Of a DNA stretch of 64,000 nt, positions 1-8,078 are shown piece by piece. Below the pieces are notes generated by a model. The model searched no databases, was not told the origin of the DNA, and saw nothing but the letters and a program-made list of their open reading frames with translations. Made by a program: the position numbers and the translations under genes. Position 1 is the first letter of the stretch, and each line of letters starts with the position of its first letter. The stretch covers positions 104,546-168,545 of the forward strand of contig CALVEC010000003.1 of NCBI GenBank assembly GCA_944326475.1, written 5' to 3'. Source of the DNA: Candidatus Gastranaerophilales bacterium. Lineage in GTDB: Bacteria > Cyanobacteriota > Vampirovibrionia > Gastranaerophilales > Gastranaerophilaceae.

Positions 1-315
1 TAACGGTTCAAAAAAATTTTTTGTGTTTACATTTCCGTATACAAAATCCAGATTCAGTTCACTATCATTTATAATAGCTTCCTTTATGTTGCTCAAAAAT
101 TCTTGTCTTATGTTAGTTGCGATGGTATCTTCCCGTCCTTGCGCATAATCACGTTGTATAATCGGTATTTTTATTCCTCCGTATTTCTTCAGCAGCTGTA
201 AAAATGTATACTTCTCTCCTGTAGCTGCATTTGATATATTTTGTTGTGTTTTATATTCATTGCAAAATTTATCGAGTAGTATTTTTATTTCTGAATATAG
301 TTCCTGTTTATTCAT
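1..315 (-). CDS. DUF262 protein, N-terminal part (cut by window edge)
   Basis: The reading frame is open from an ATG at 315 to the left edge (105 codons seen, no stop). It carries the DUF262 signature IPIIQRDYAQGR at about residues 50-61 and LDFVYGN at about 89-95. DUF262 is the ParB/Srx-like nucleotide-binding domain of GmrS-type restriction proteins. An AAGG Shine-Dalgarno lies 8 nt before the ATG. The gene is the second of two same-strand DUF262 genes; the repeat at 350-533 separates them. The C-terminal part, which would show whether an HNH/DUF1524 nuclease follows, is outside the window. Family assignment is firm; a defence role is inference. Confidence 0.8.
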   Translation of the reverse strand, partial: MNKQELYSEIKILLDKFCNEYKTQQNISNAATGEKYTFLQLLKKYGGIKIPIIQRDYAQGREDTIATNIRQEFLSNIKEAIINDSELNLDFVYGNVNTKNFFEPL

Positions 316-349
316 TGTTGCTTACCTTGCGTTGTTGAATTTATTTGAA

Positions 350-533
350 AAATTGTCTGAGAGTGACTTCACTTTTAGAAGTGGTGCGCTGAGTGCAAGT
401 GGCACCGAGTCTGACGTTTTGCACTCTGCCGAAGAAACAATTAAGTATCGTTTTTTTAGAGGGGAGCTGAGTGAGAAACGAAGTTTCTCCATGCCGTATA
501 GTTATTTCATCGGGGTCAGTTGACTATATGAAA
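350..533 (+). repeat. Dispersed element, copy A (inverted relative to copy B at 35820-36036)
   Basis: About 104 bp at its left end align without gaps to copy B at roughly 84% identity by eye. The right end, GGGGTCAGTTGACTATAT, is the same in both copies. The middle is unrelated but holds a hairpin in each copy (here GAGAAAC-GAA-GTTTCTC). A further stem GAGTGCAA/TTGCACTC sits in the conserved left block. There is no ORF, no transposase and no terminal inverted repeat. This resembles a small non-autonomous element of the IS200/IS605 or REP-associated type, but the class is inferred. Its right end forms the last codons and stop of the DUF262 gene at 516-2258. Confidence 0.75.
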
Positions 534-2258
534 TATCTCAAGCTTTTCTTTTATGTCGTTTGCATAATTCTCCATATCCTGCTTTTCCCATTTGTTGAGA
601 TTTTTTGCTTTGTCTGTGTAGTATTTTAAAAATACATTTCTTGTACAGGGCAAAAGAAATCTGATATTTTTTTGTTGGTTTGTATCGTCTTTTATTATAC
701 CTGTTTTATCGAGTTTTATTATTTCTTCCCGTTTAATTGGAAATATTCTGTTTTTGTACGAGCGGTTTGTAGTTTGGTCTAATAGAACCAGATTTGCCAG
801 TGAATCTATTCTTTCATCATCAATTTCAATATTTTCAAGATATTTTTTGTTAATTTCTACATACAATTGCGAGAATTTTTCAAAGTAATCAAATGCTTTT
901 TTTTCTATATTGTCTTTTAACAACTCAAAATTGTATTTGTTGTTAAGCGAATCATAGTCAGACTCATTATCGGTTTTTAAAAAGTTTAAAGTGACATTAA
1001 GCCAGCATATCATGTCTTCTTTCTTTTTGGGGATTGCATCTCCGGCTGCGGATGCAATGTGCTCAATATCCCATTTCTCTTTCTTGTATAAATCAAACCG
1101 AAAAAAAGTTCTGCTTTGACATGCCGTCAGTATATTATGTAAAAGTAAAACCTTTCGTATTGTATTGTCGTTGTTACCTTTGGTGAGAGAGTCTAAAAAA
1201 TCTGATAAGTCTTTCTTTTCTTCTTTTTTTAGTTCTTTTTTTATCATTTCATCCAGGGTGTTAAAAATTTCCTGTGATATTTTTTTATCAAATTCTTCTT
1301 TTGTTTTGATTGTATACAGGGAGTGGTACAAATTTTGTATGAGATTTTTATTTTGATAAAAGATTTGAAGATAGCCTATTTTATTGTGCAGCTCACAGTC
1401 TTTAAACCATTCTTCGAGCCTGTAGAAACAGTGTTTTATTTTTGACCATTCCTTGTTAATAAAGTCGCTTTTGTCAGAGTAATTTTTGTATATTTCAAAA
1501 TAAGAGTACCAGAGATTTTTGGGAGATTGGGTTATTAGATTTAGTATAAACGTAATCCTGTTGTCTTTTTGTGCTTCATTGCTTAGAAAATACCAGAATG
1601 CATCGTTTTGCAGCTTTTTCTCTACATTATCCCATTCATTTGCAATCTCCAGCTGCCGAAGATATACAGATTCTGATACTTCATTTGGGAAATTTGACTT
1701 ATTCAGAAAAAGTGCTTTTATCAGCTCGGCTTCTTTTAGTTCTATTTTTCCTACATTCAACCTGCGAAATACATCTATTGCGTTTTCTTTCTCTGCTTCA
1801 TACCAGATAAATTTTGTATGGTTTAATAATTTCTTTTCAAAGTCATCGTTGTAGGCAAAATTTTTAATTACATCATACGCTTCTTTTATATACGTGTCAT
1901 TTAAACCGCAGCTGCTAATTTCAATATTTTCCGGATTGTTAAGGGCATTAGAGTCAAGATTTTTGTATTCCAGTTTAAAAAGGTTTTCATTTTGTTTCAG
2001 AAATTTAAGTATTAAAAAGATAGTCGTGAGACGCTGCTGCCCGTCTATGACTTCATATCCGCATTCTGTTTCTTTTACGACTAAAGGTTGAAGACAATAC
2101 CAGGGGGCAATTCCGTTTTTACCGGTCAAATCGAATTGGTCAATGTCCTCAAGTAATGTTTGGACTTCTTCTTTTGTCCACCTGTAGCCCCTCTGGTAAT
2201 CGGGAATATAAAAAGTCAGTTCTTGGAGTTCACTTATTGTCTTTAGATAGATTGTCAT
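516..2258 (-). CDS. DUF262 / HNH (DUF1524-like) protein
   Basis: 580 residues. The N-terminus has the DUF262 motifs IPDYQRGYRW (18-27) and VIDGQQRLTT (70-79); DGQQR is the conserved nucleotide-binding loop. The C-terminal half has WDIEHIAS with His400, then LANLVLLDQTTNRSYKNR, the arrangement of the DUF1524 HNH-like nuclease. Proteins with this layout include GmrSD-type modification-dependent restriction enzymes. The ATG at 2258 has only weak Shine-Dalgarno support. The gene lies upstream of a second DUF262 gene on the same strand, suggesting a two-component locus. The last five codons and stop lie inside repeat copy A, so the C-terminus may have been altered by its insertion. Restriction activity is inferred, not shown. 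Confidence 0.85.
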   Translation of the reverse strand: MTIYLKTISELQELTFYIPDYQRGYRWTKEEVQTLLEDIDQFDLTGKNGIAPWYCLQPLVVKETECGYEVIDGQQRLTTIFLILKFLKQNENLFKLEYKNLDSNALNNPENIEISSCGLNDTYIKEAYDVIKNFAYNDDFEKKLLNHTKFIWYEAEKENAIDVFRRLNVGKIELKEAELIKALFLNKSNFPNEVSESVYLRQLEIANEWDNVEKKLQNDAFWYFLSNEAQKDNRITFILNLITQSPKNLWYSYFEIYKNYSDKSDFINKEWSKIKHCFYRLEEWFKDCELHNKIGYLQIFYQNKNLIQNLYHSLYTIKTKEEFDKKISQEIFNTLDEMIKKELKKEEKKDLSDFLDSLTKGNNDNTIRKVLLLHNILTACQSRTFFRFDLYKKEKWDIEHIASAAGDAIPKKKEDMICWLNVTLNFLKTDNESDYDSLNNKYNFELLKDNIEKKAFDYFEKFSQLYVEINKKYLENIEIDDERIDSLANLVLLDQTTNRSYKNRIFPIKREEIIKLDKTGIIKDDTNQQKNIRFLLPCTRNVFLKYYTDKAKNLNKWEKQDMENYANDIKEKLEIFHIVN

Positions 2259-2320
2259 GAGCTTTTGTTTTTATAGTTACGCATTACATATTGTATCATA
2301 TTTTTCCGGGGTCGGGGCGG

Positions 2321-3052
2321 TTAGATTTTTGGTGTGTTACACAATTTTTTTAAATGTTCAATATAAAACCCTACGATTTCTACCATTGCATGGAGAAGCA
2401 GCGCTGTTACTTCCGTTTCATCTTTCCAATCTCTGAACCCGCATTTTGGAGGCAGTGCAGCCAGGGGATTTTCCGGAAAAGACCTGCAAATTGAGGGGCG
2501 GTTTTCATAGTCGGTGCACAAACCGTCTTTTCCAAGTTTCGGGCAATGATAAAATTGTATATTTTCATCAAATTTATCTTCAAGCAATGCAACGTATTCC
2601 GGATAAATTTGTCTTGGAATGTCGTTGTTTTCATAAGGAATAAAAGTTTCGACAAATTCTTTTGCAAATTTATCGCCGTTTTTTGCCTTTTCCTTTAGTT
2701 CTTCGTATGTGAACTCCGAGCTTGCCATTCTGCAGCAAGATGCACAGCGTGCACATTCGTAATTTTTTCTTTTGCTGTTCATCTGTTGGATTTTTAAGTA
2801 AATATCTTTTGAAATCTGTTCACAAAGCTTTTTAAGCGATGCTTTTTGCCAGTTTTTGTAATTGCAGTTTTCCGGAAAAGATTGGAACAGAGATATTTTT
2901 GAAAATTCTATGCTGCAATTTTTTGTGCAATTAGTGCAGAGATAGTTTTTCTTTAACATTTCAAGCTGTGCATCTATTGCATTTCTTGCTTGCAAAAAAA
3001 CTGTTTTGTAAACTTCTTTGGTTTTGTTTAAATCCCTTTGTAATTCTTCCAT
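2321..3052 (-). CDS. YkgJ-family cysteine cluster protein
   Basis: 243 residues. The core CARCASCC motif (about residues 100-107) followed by HCPKLGKDGLCTDYENRPSICRSFP is the YkgJ/zinc- or iron-chelating cluster pattern. An additional N-terminal set, CTNCTKNC, suggests a second metal site. Family members are thought to bind Fe-S or Zn, but no reaction is established. AGAGGA lies 7 nt before the ATG, with a TATAGT box upstream. A paralogue occurs at 6324-6929. No signal peptide, so probably cytoplasmic. Confidence 0.8.
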   Translation of the reverse strand: MEELQRDLNKTKEVYKTVFLQARNAIDAQLEMLKKNYLCTNCTKNCSIEFSKISLFQSFPENCNYKNWQKASLKKLCEQISKDIYLKIQQMNSKRKNYECARCASCCRMASSEFTYEELKEKAKNGDKFAKEFVETFIPYENNDIPRQIYPEYVALLEDKFDENIQFYHCPKLGKDGLCTDYENRPSICRSFPENPLAALPPKCGFRDWKDETEVTALLLHAMVEIVGFYIEHLKKLCNTPKI

Positions 3053-3086
3053 TTAAAAATCCTCTGCTACACTATAACACAAACAG

Positions 3087-3115
3087 TTTACGCTTTAAAA
3101 AAAATATGCTAAAAT
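3087..3115 (+). promoter_or_regulatory. Sigma70-type promoter of the secreted Cys-rich protein
   Basis: TTTACG (3087-3092), 17-nt spacer, TAAAAT (3110-3115), about 30 nt before the ATG at 3146. Confidence 0.5.
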
Positions 3116-3145
3116 CGGTTAGTGTTTTATTATGAGGAATTAAAG

Positions 3146-3607
3146 ATGAAGAAGGTTGTTGTTGCATCAATTTTACTGTTTTTTGGATGTCAGCTGCTGC
3201 CGGTTTTTGCAAACGAAGTTGAAGAAATTTTCGCGGAAGTAAATCCCGACGGTTACGGAAAATATGAATGTCCGGATGATACTTACAAGGAAGTCTTTAA
3301 ATCCAAAATAGAACCTTGTGCTGTAGCAAGAGACAAATTTGGCGGCGGTGCATATGGCGGCGTCGGCTGCAGTCTTGATAAAAAAGAACTGGTGAACCGT
3401 ATCAGAGACGGGAAATGCGAATTTTTTGAATATGAACACTATCGCTGCAGCGCTGAAAATCAGGAATGCACAATGGTTGTCCGCTCTGACGGAAAAGGAT
3501 ATTACTCCTGCTCCCACAAAAAAGGACAGAGAACTCATTATTCTCATCAAAAATTTGATGATGCAACAGAATATCTTAACACCTGGAAATGCATCAAAGA
3601 GGAATAA
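3146..3607 (+). CDS. Small secreted cysteine-rich protein, unknown
   Basis: 153 residues from the ATG at 3146, chosen because GAGGAA sits 6 nt upstream and the protein then begins with a clean signal peptide (MKKVVVASILLFFGCQLL, cleavage likely after VFA). A GTG at 3122 would add eight residues. The mature part has about nine cysteines, a glycine patch (FGGGAYGGVGCS) and charged segments, suggesting disulfide-bonded periplasmic or surface protein. I do not recognise a family. It is transcribed alone, divergent from the YkgJ gene. Confidence 0.7.
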   Translation: MKKVVVASILLFFGCQLLPVFANEVEEIFAEVNPDGYGKYECPDDTYKEVFKSKIEPCAVARDKFGGGAYGGVGCSLDKKELVNRIRDGKCEFFEYEHYRCSAENQECTMVVRSDGKGYYSCSHKKGQRTHYSHQKFDDATEYLNTWKCIKEE

Positions 3608-3618
3608 TCAGTCTGTCT

Positions 3619-4800
3619 TTAATATTGCGGGTTTGTGAACATGAACTGCTGCGGATATTGGTTCATATTAAAACCGCCGCCCATGAACATATTCTGATTC
3701 ATGTTCATATTATTAATGTAATTTCCTGTGTTGTAAAGTGTGTAGTTCATCAAAGCTCTGGTTTGCGGATCAATTGTGTTGTTTGAGTAATAGGGATTTG
3801 TTCCCATATTGTAATATGGATTGGAATTTGAATTATTAATCAGGTTTTGGAAATAATTTACTGCGCCAACCATATTGCTTAATGAGTTCACGGTATTAAC
3901 CCCTGCGTCAATTGCTTTTTTCCAGTCATTAAAAAATGAAAACTTGCCATTATTTTCTGAATTTTCTGCCGAATCTGACGAGTCGGAGGTGCCTGACGAA
4001 CCGGAAGTGTTTGAATCAGCTTGTATCTGCTTAAGTTTAACTTTTGTTTGTTCGTAGGTAGTTCTTGTTGACTTTTCATTTTGTTCTGCCATTTTAAGTT
4101 TCTTTTCGGCAATTGTGCAGTTGTTTTGCGCTTCCTGAAATGTCAACTCGGCATTTTCTTCATTGGTTTGTGCTGTTTCAAGCGCCTCTTTTGCTGCTTC
4201 TAATTCTTCTTGTGCTTTTTTTAGTTCTGTTTCCGCTCTGTTAACTTTTGATGTTTGGGTAGAAATTTGTGAAGCAATCTGCGCTTTCTGTTCTTCGGGT
4301 GCGGAATCGTACTGTCGTTTCAAGTCCTCCAGACTTTGTTTCTCATTGTCATAATTACTCTGCGCTGTTTTTACTGATTGCTCGCAGGTGTTTACGTTTT
4401 TCTTTGCTTTTATTGTTTCATTTTTTGCTTTTGTATATGCAATTTCACTGTTGTCTTTTTCATTCAACGCTTTGTCCATAGCTGTATTTGCGGTTTCGGT
4501 TTGGCTCTGGGCATCTTCGTAAGAAGATTTTGCAGAATTAACATTGTCTTTTGCTATACGTTCTTTTTCTGATTTATCCTCTACACTGTCCGGTGCATCT
4601 ATATCAATATCTGAGCTTTCTTCAGATTGCGTTTGTACTTCAACAGTGTCCTGATTGCGGTTTTCTGTGACAGCTCCGTTGTTGCCGTATACTTGAATAT
4701 CTTCGGCAGAGTTCTGTTGCTTTTGTCCGACTCTTTGTACATCACCTGTTCCGGTTGCGCCTGTGACAGGTTTTCTTAATGTAATCTCATTGCCGCTCAT
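3619..4800 (-). CDS. Long coiled-coil protein with Asn/Met-rich tail, unknown
   Basis: 393 residues. Residues about 75-260 are a charged Ala/Glu/Lys/Gln heptad-rich coiled coil with repeated blocks such as ELKKAQEELEAAKEALETAQ. A Ser-rich linker follows, then a tail rich in Asn, Tyr and Met (NPYYNMGTNPYYSNN, MNMNQNMFMGGGFNMNQ). There is no signal peptide or membrane helix. AGGAGAG is placed 6 nt before the ATG. The tail looks like a low-complexity adhesion or self-assembly segment. Function is not known; it may be a structural or surface-associated protein peculiar to this lineage. Confidence 0.7.
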   Translation of the reverse strand: MSGNEITLRKPVTGATGTGDVQRVGQKQQNSAEDIQVYGNNGAVTENRNQDTVEVQTQSEESSDIDIDAPDSVEDKSEKERIAKDNVNSAKSSYEDAQSQTETANTAMDKALNEKDNSEIAYTKAKNETIKAKKNVNTCEQSVKTAQSNYDNEKQSLEDLKRQYDSAPEEQKAQIASQISTQTSKVNRAETELKKAQEELEAAKEALETAQTNEENAELTFQEAQNNCTIAEKKLKMAEQNEKSTRTTYEQTKVKLKQIQADSNTSGSSGTSDSSDSAENSENNGKFSFFNDWKKAIDAGVNTVNSLSNMVGAVNYFQNLINNSNSNPYYNMGTNPYYSNNTIDPQTRALMNYTLYNTGNYINNMNMNQNMFMGGGFNMNQYPQQFMFTNPQY

Positions 4801-4906
4801 ATTCTCTCTCCTGAAATTCTCTCTTATATTTATATAAAGAGTTTGGAAATATAAATATTGACAAAATATATATTTGGTATATAAAATATTTACAAAAGTT
4901 TACAAA

Positions 4907-6181
4907 TTATTGTTTTAATCTTGCAAGCTCATGATGGTTTTGATGTTTAGATTTTATTAGATTTTTCAAAATAGATTTAGCTTTATCAAGCTGCGGGTCT
5001 TTATTTTTCAAAAAATCCTGTTCTGTGTATGCAACCGTGTAATCCGGAGTGATGCCGTTTTTATTGAGGTCATGACCTTTCGGAGTTAAATATTTAGCGA
5101 TGGTAAGGTTTAGTCCTGTTTCGTTAGGCAGCGGTATTATCCTTTGTATCATTGCTTTTCCGAATGTACGTTCACCGACAAGTATGGCTTTTTTGTTTTC
5201 TTTTAACGCAGCACCAAGAATTTCTGATGCACTTGCCGAGGACTGGTCTACAAGTATAACAACAGGTTTGTTTATAGAGTATGGCTTTTTCTGAGCATCT
5301 ATGTCGGAGCGCTGTTTGTTTCTGTCAACAATACTTACAATGTGCCCCTCTGTCAGGAACATATCAGCTATAAAAACGGCGTTAGGCATAAGACCGCCCG
5401 TATTTCCTCTTAAATCCATAATCAAACCTTCACAGTTTTGAATTTTTGTGAGAGCTTCTATAAATTCCTTTGTTACATCACCGCTTATAAAGCTGCTTAT
5501 TTGTACATAACCTATTGTTTTATCAAGGATTTTTGTTTTAACACTTTTTATTTTTATTTCACGACGTGTAATATTTTTTGTCAGCTTTTTTTTGTCTCTT
5601 TGAAGTTCTATTTTAACGGATTCACCTTCTTTGCCTCGAATGAGGGCAGCCACGTCGCTTACGGTCTTGCCTCTGACTTCTTTCCCGTTGACACTGAGGA
5701 TTATATCGCCGGATTTTAAACCGTTTTCCTCTGCCGGTGTGTCTTCAACAACACTAACAATGAGAACATTTCCGTCGAGTGCAATAATATTTACTCCGAT
5801 ACCTGTAATTTTTGCGTCAATACTTGTTGTTTGTTCTCTGTATTCTTCTTTGTCCAAAAATTGAGTATAGGGGTCGTTTAGACTGGCTATCATTGAGTCA
5901 ATTGCAACATTTGCATCATCTTGTGTTTTTATTTTGTCAACATATCGTTTGTTCCATCTTGACCAGTCCTGATTGTTCATTGTCGGGTCGTAATATTTGC
6001 TTCTTGCTATACGCCAGGTTTTTAAAAACAGCCTTTTGGGATCTGTGGACTGACGGTTTATTAAAAACGAAGCATTAGCTGAAATATCCTGGTTGTTTTG
6101 CTGTGATTGCGTGGATAAGTAGTTGAACAGGATAAAACTCAGTATAAAAATTATTATCAGATATACGGTTTTTTTGTACAT
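4907..6181 (-). CDS. ctpA: Carboxy-terminal processing peptidase (S41, PDZ)
   Basis: 424 residues from ATG 6181; an upstream TTG (6238) would add 19 residues before the membrane anchor and is less likely. A single N-terminal hydrophobic segment (VYLIIIFILSFILFNY) anchors it in the inner membrane with the rest in the periplasm. The order is an N-terminal helical part, PDZ domain (ITGIGVNIIAL ... GLKSGDIILSVNGKEV), then the S41 catalytic domain. The Ser-Lys dyad lies in DQSSASASEILGAAL and GERTFGKAMIQ. These proteases remove C-terminal tails from exported proteins. Upstream gene spacing shows it is probably transcribed alone. Confidence 0.93.
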   Translation of the reverse strand: MYKKTVYLIIIFILSFILFNYLSTQSQQNNQDISANASFLINRQSTDPKRLFLKTWRIARSKYYDPTMNNQDWSRWNKRYVDKIKTQDDANVAIDSMIASLNDPYTQFLDKEEYREQTTSIDAKITGIGVNIIALDGNVLIVSVVEDTPAEENGLKSGDIILSVNGKEVRGKTVSDVAALIRGKEGESVKIELQRDKKKLTKNITRREIKIKSVKTKILDKTIGYVQISSFISGDVTKEFIEALTKIQNCEGLIMDLRGNTGGLMPNAVFIADMFLTEGHIVSIVDRNKQRSDIDAQKKPYSINKPVVILVDQSSASASEILGAALKENKKAILVGERTFGKAMIQRIIPLPNETGLNLTIAKYLTPKGHDLNKNGITPDYTVAYTEQDFLKNKDPQLDKAKSILKNLIKSKHQNHHELARLKQ

Positions 6182-6323
6182 AAATTGTGTCTTTTGTTTT
6201 ACTGAATTAATTAAAGCTTCAAAACAAATTTCTTGCAATAAACAAATGTATGAATTTTTGCATAATAAAACGAAACGTATAATTTGTTTGCAAATAACAG
6301 TCCGGTTGTTTTTGCTTAATGTA

Positions 6324-6929
6324 CTACCAGAATTGAGCGCCGTATTTTTCCCAGGGTTTTATTCTGTCTTTTATAAGCTGTTTTAGTTCAGCTGCGGTCG
6401 CATTTCTTGTCGGAATAACATAATCAGGCGGAAGCAAATCAAGTTCCAGCATGTATTCTTTAAGTTTTCTGACTGTTTCTTTTACTCTCTCTTTTTGCAT
6501 AAACTGCCATCCTTTAAAACCGCAGCCAGGCGGAAATATAGACCAGCCGTTTCTGGGGGCGCGTCTGCAGCAGTCCGGTCTGGTTGCATGAATTGCACAG
6601 GTGTTTTGTTCTGTGAGATGGGGGCAATAATAAAATGTTACTTTGGATATATCAAAACCTTCTTTTCGGCTTAACACCTCAAGGATATTGTTTACATGAT
6701 CAGGTACAGCTGCTCTTGCTGCATCAATAGACGGATAACGTTTGAAAACTTCAACAAAGACTTTAGCTTCTTCCTGCCCTTCTTTTGCAAGAGCGACGAG
6801 TTCCTCATGCGTGTAAGGGGTGGTAATCGCCTTACAACATTTTCCGCACATTTTGCACAGATGTTGAGGAAATTCGTCTTGTATTGAATAATCCTCGCAG
6901 TCTGTATTATTTGATATGTGAATATCCAT
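6324..6929 (-). CDS. YkgJ-family cysteine cluster protein (second copy)
   Basis: 201 residues from ATG 6929. CKMCGKCC near residue 27 and YCPHLTEQNTCAIHATRPDCCRRAP fit the YkgJ metal-binding cluster. The start is fixed by an unusual promoter: TTGTAA-17-TATAAT ends 7 nt before this ATG, so the mRNA would begin at the A of the start codon; a TTG eight codons upstream would overlap the promoter itself. No Shine-Dalgarno is present. It is paralogous to the protein at 2321-3052 but lacks that protein's N-terminal cysteine set. Function unknown; metal binding is expected from the family. Confidence 0.82.
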   Translation of the reverse strand: MDIHISNNTDCEDYSIQDEFPQHLCKMCGKCCKAITTPYTHEELVALAKEGQEEAKVFVEVFKRYPSIDAARAAVPDHVNNILEVLSRKEGFDISKVTFYYCPHLTEQNTCAIHATRPDCCRRAPRNGWSIFPPGCGFKGWQFMQKERVKETVRKLKEYMLELDLLPPDYVIPTRNATAAELKQLIKDRIKPWEKYGAQFW

Positions 6930-6935
6930 ATTTCT

Positions 6936-6964
6936 ATTATAGAGACAGTTCAAGTTTTTTACAA
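6936..6964 (-). promoter_or_regulatory. Promoter giving a leaderless mRNA (YkgJ gene)
   Basis: TTGTAA (6964-6959), 17-nt spacer, TATAAT (6941-6936). The expected start site coincides with the A of ATG at 6929. There is no Shine-Dalgarno. Confidence 0.65.
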
Positions 6965-7046
6965 TATTGAAAATAGTGGAAATTTATATTAAAATTTAAT
7001 AAATTGCACAGCATAAAGATTATGTGCAGCAACAGGGAGTGTTTAA

Positions 7047-8063
7047 ATGATACAAAAAGCAATGGTAATGGCAGCAGGTGTGGGCTCAAGACTTGATCCG
7101 TTAACACAGTGTATTCCAAAACCTCTTGTACCGATTTTGAACAGACCCGTAATGGATATATTGCTCGAGAAACTGGCGCATTGCGGTATCAAAGAAGTCG
7201 TAGCAAATACGTATTACCTTGCTGAAAAAATTGAAGAACGCTACTCAAAAAGCTGCCCTGTCAACATTTCATTTGTGCATGAAAAAGAACTTTCCGGCAC
7301 TGCCGGCGGACTAAAAAAATGCGAACTCTTTTTTGATAACTGTGAAAATCTTCTGGTTGTCAGTGCTGACGGATTTCATGACGCAGATTTGGGAAGAATT
7401 ATTGCCGCACATGAAGAAAGCGGGTGTATTGCAACAATGGCTGTTGTGCCGGTTGATATAGAGGACGTGTCAAACTATGGCGTAGTCGTTACAAACAAAG
7501 ATTTCAGCGTATCTGAATTTCAGGAAAAACCCCCTGTTTCGGAAGCAAAGAGCAACTGCATAAACACGGGAATTTATGTGTTTAATAAAAGAATTTTTGA
7601 CTATATCCCTGCTAACAGAATATATGATTTTGCAAGAGATGTGTTCCCTGCGCTTTTAAATGCGGGAGAAAAAATAAACACTTACAAGATATACAATTAC
7701 TGGTCTGACATAGGCACACTTGAACAGTATTTGCAGTCTAACAAAGATGCTCTTATGAGAAAAGTAATGGTGTCAGGCGTTGATATTATTAACAAATACA
7801 ATGCAAAATATGTGGTTGGAGAAAATACAGTTTTACCCGAAAATGTAAAAATTTATGATGCCTGTATCATAGGCAGCAACTGTAAAATTGGTGAAAATGC
7901 AACTTTGAGTAATGTAATTCTCTGGGATGGCGTTGAAGTAGCTGAAGGAATAACTCTTGAGAATGTTGTTGTTGCAAATAACACGGTTATAGAAATGTCT
8001 TTGAAAAATGAAATAGTCGGAGCTGACAGAATTATTGGAAAAAAGGTAAAAGCACTGGTATAA
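7047..8063 (+). CDS. NDP-sugar pyrophosphorylase-like nucleotidyltransferase
   Basis: 338 residues. The N-terminus MVMAAGVGSRLDPLT is the G-rich nucleotide-binding loop of sugar-1-phosphate nucleotidyltransferases, followed by IPKPLVPILNRP and LVVSADGFHDAD (metal-binding Asp). The C-terminal part has hexapeptide-like repeats (IIGSNCKIGENATLSNVILWDGVEVAEG), as in mannose-1-phosphate guanylyltransferase and GlmU-type proteins. It likely makes an activated sugar for the envelope; the exact sugar cannot be read from sequence. GGGAG precedes the ATG. The aroF gene follows after 15 nt, suggesting one transcript that ends at the hairpin at 9126. Confidence 0.85.
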   Translation: MIQKAMVMAAGVGSRLDPLTQCIPKPLVPILNRPVMDILLEKLAHCGIKEVVANTYYLAEKIEERYSKSCPVNISFVHEKELSGTAGGLKKCELFFDNCENLLVVSADGFHDADLGRIIAAHEESGCIATMAVVPVDIEDVSNYGVVVTNKDFSVSEFQEKPPVSEAKSNCINTGIYVFNKRIFDYIPANRIYDFARDVFPALLNAGEKINTYKIYNYWSDIGTLEQYLQSNKDALMRKVMVSGVDIINKYNAKYVVGENTVLPENVKIYDACIIGSNCKIGENATLSNVILWDGVEVAEGITLENVVVANNTVIEMSLKNEIVGADRIIGKKVKALV

Positions 8064-8078
8064 AGGAAGATTGAGAAC

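Noticed and set aside
260..523. 87-residue plus-strand ORF over the repeat
   Set aside because: It lies antisense to the partial DUF262 gene and reads through the noncoding repeat; composition is not protein-like.
1..2258. Complete restriction-modification system
   Set aside because: No methyltransferase or specificity gene is visible; only the two DUF262 genes are supported.
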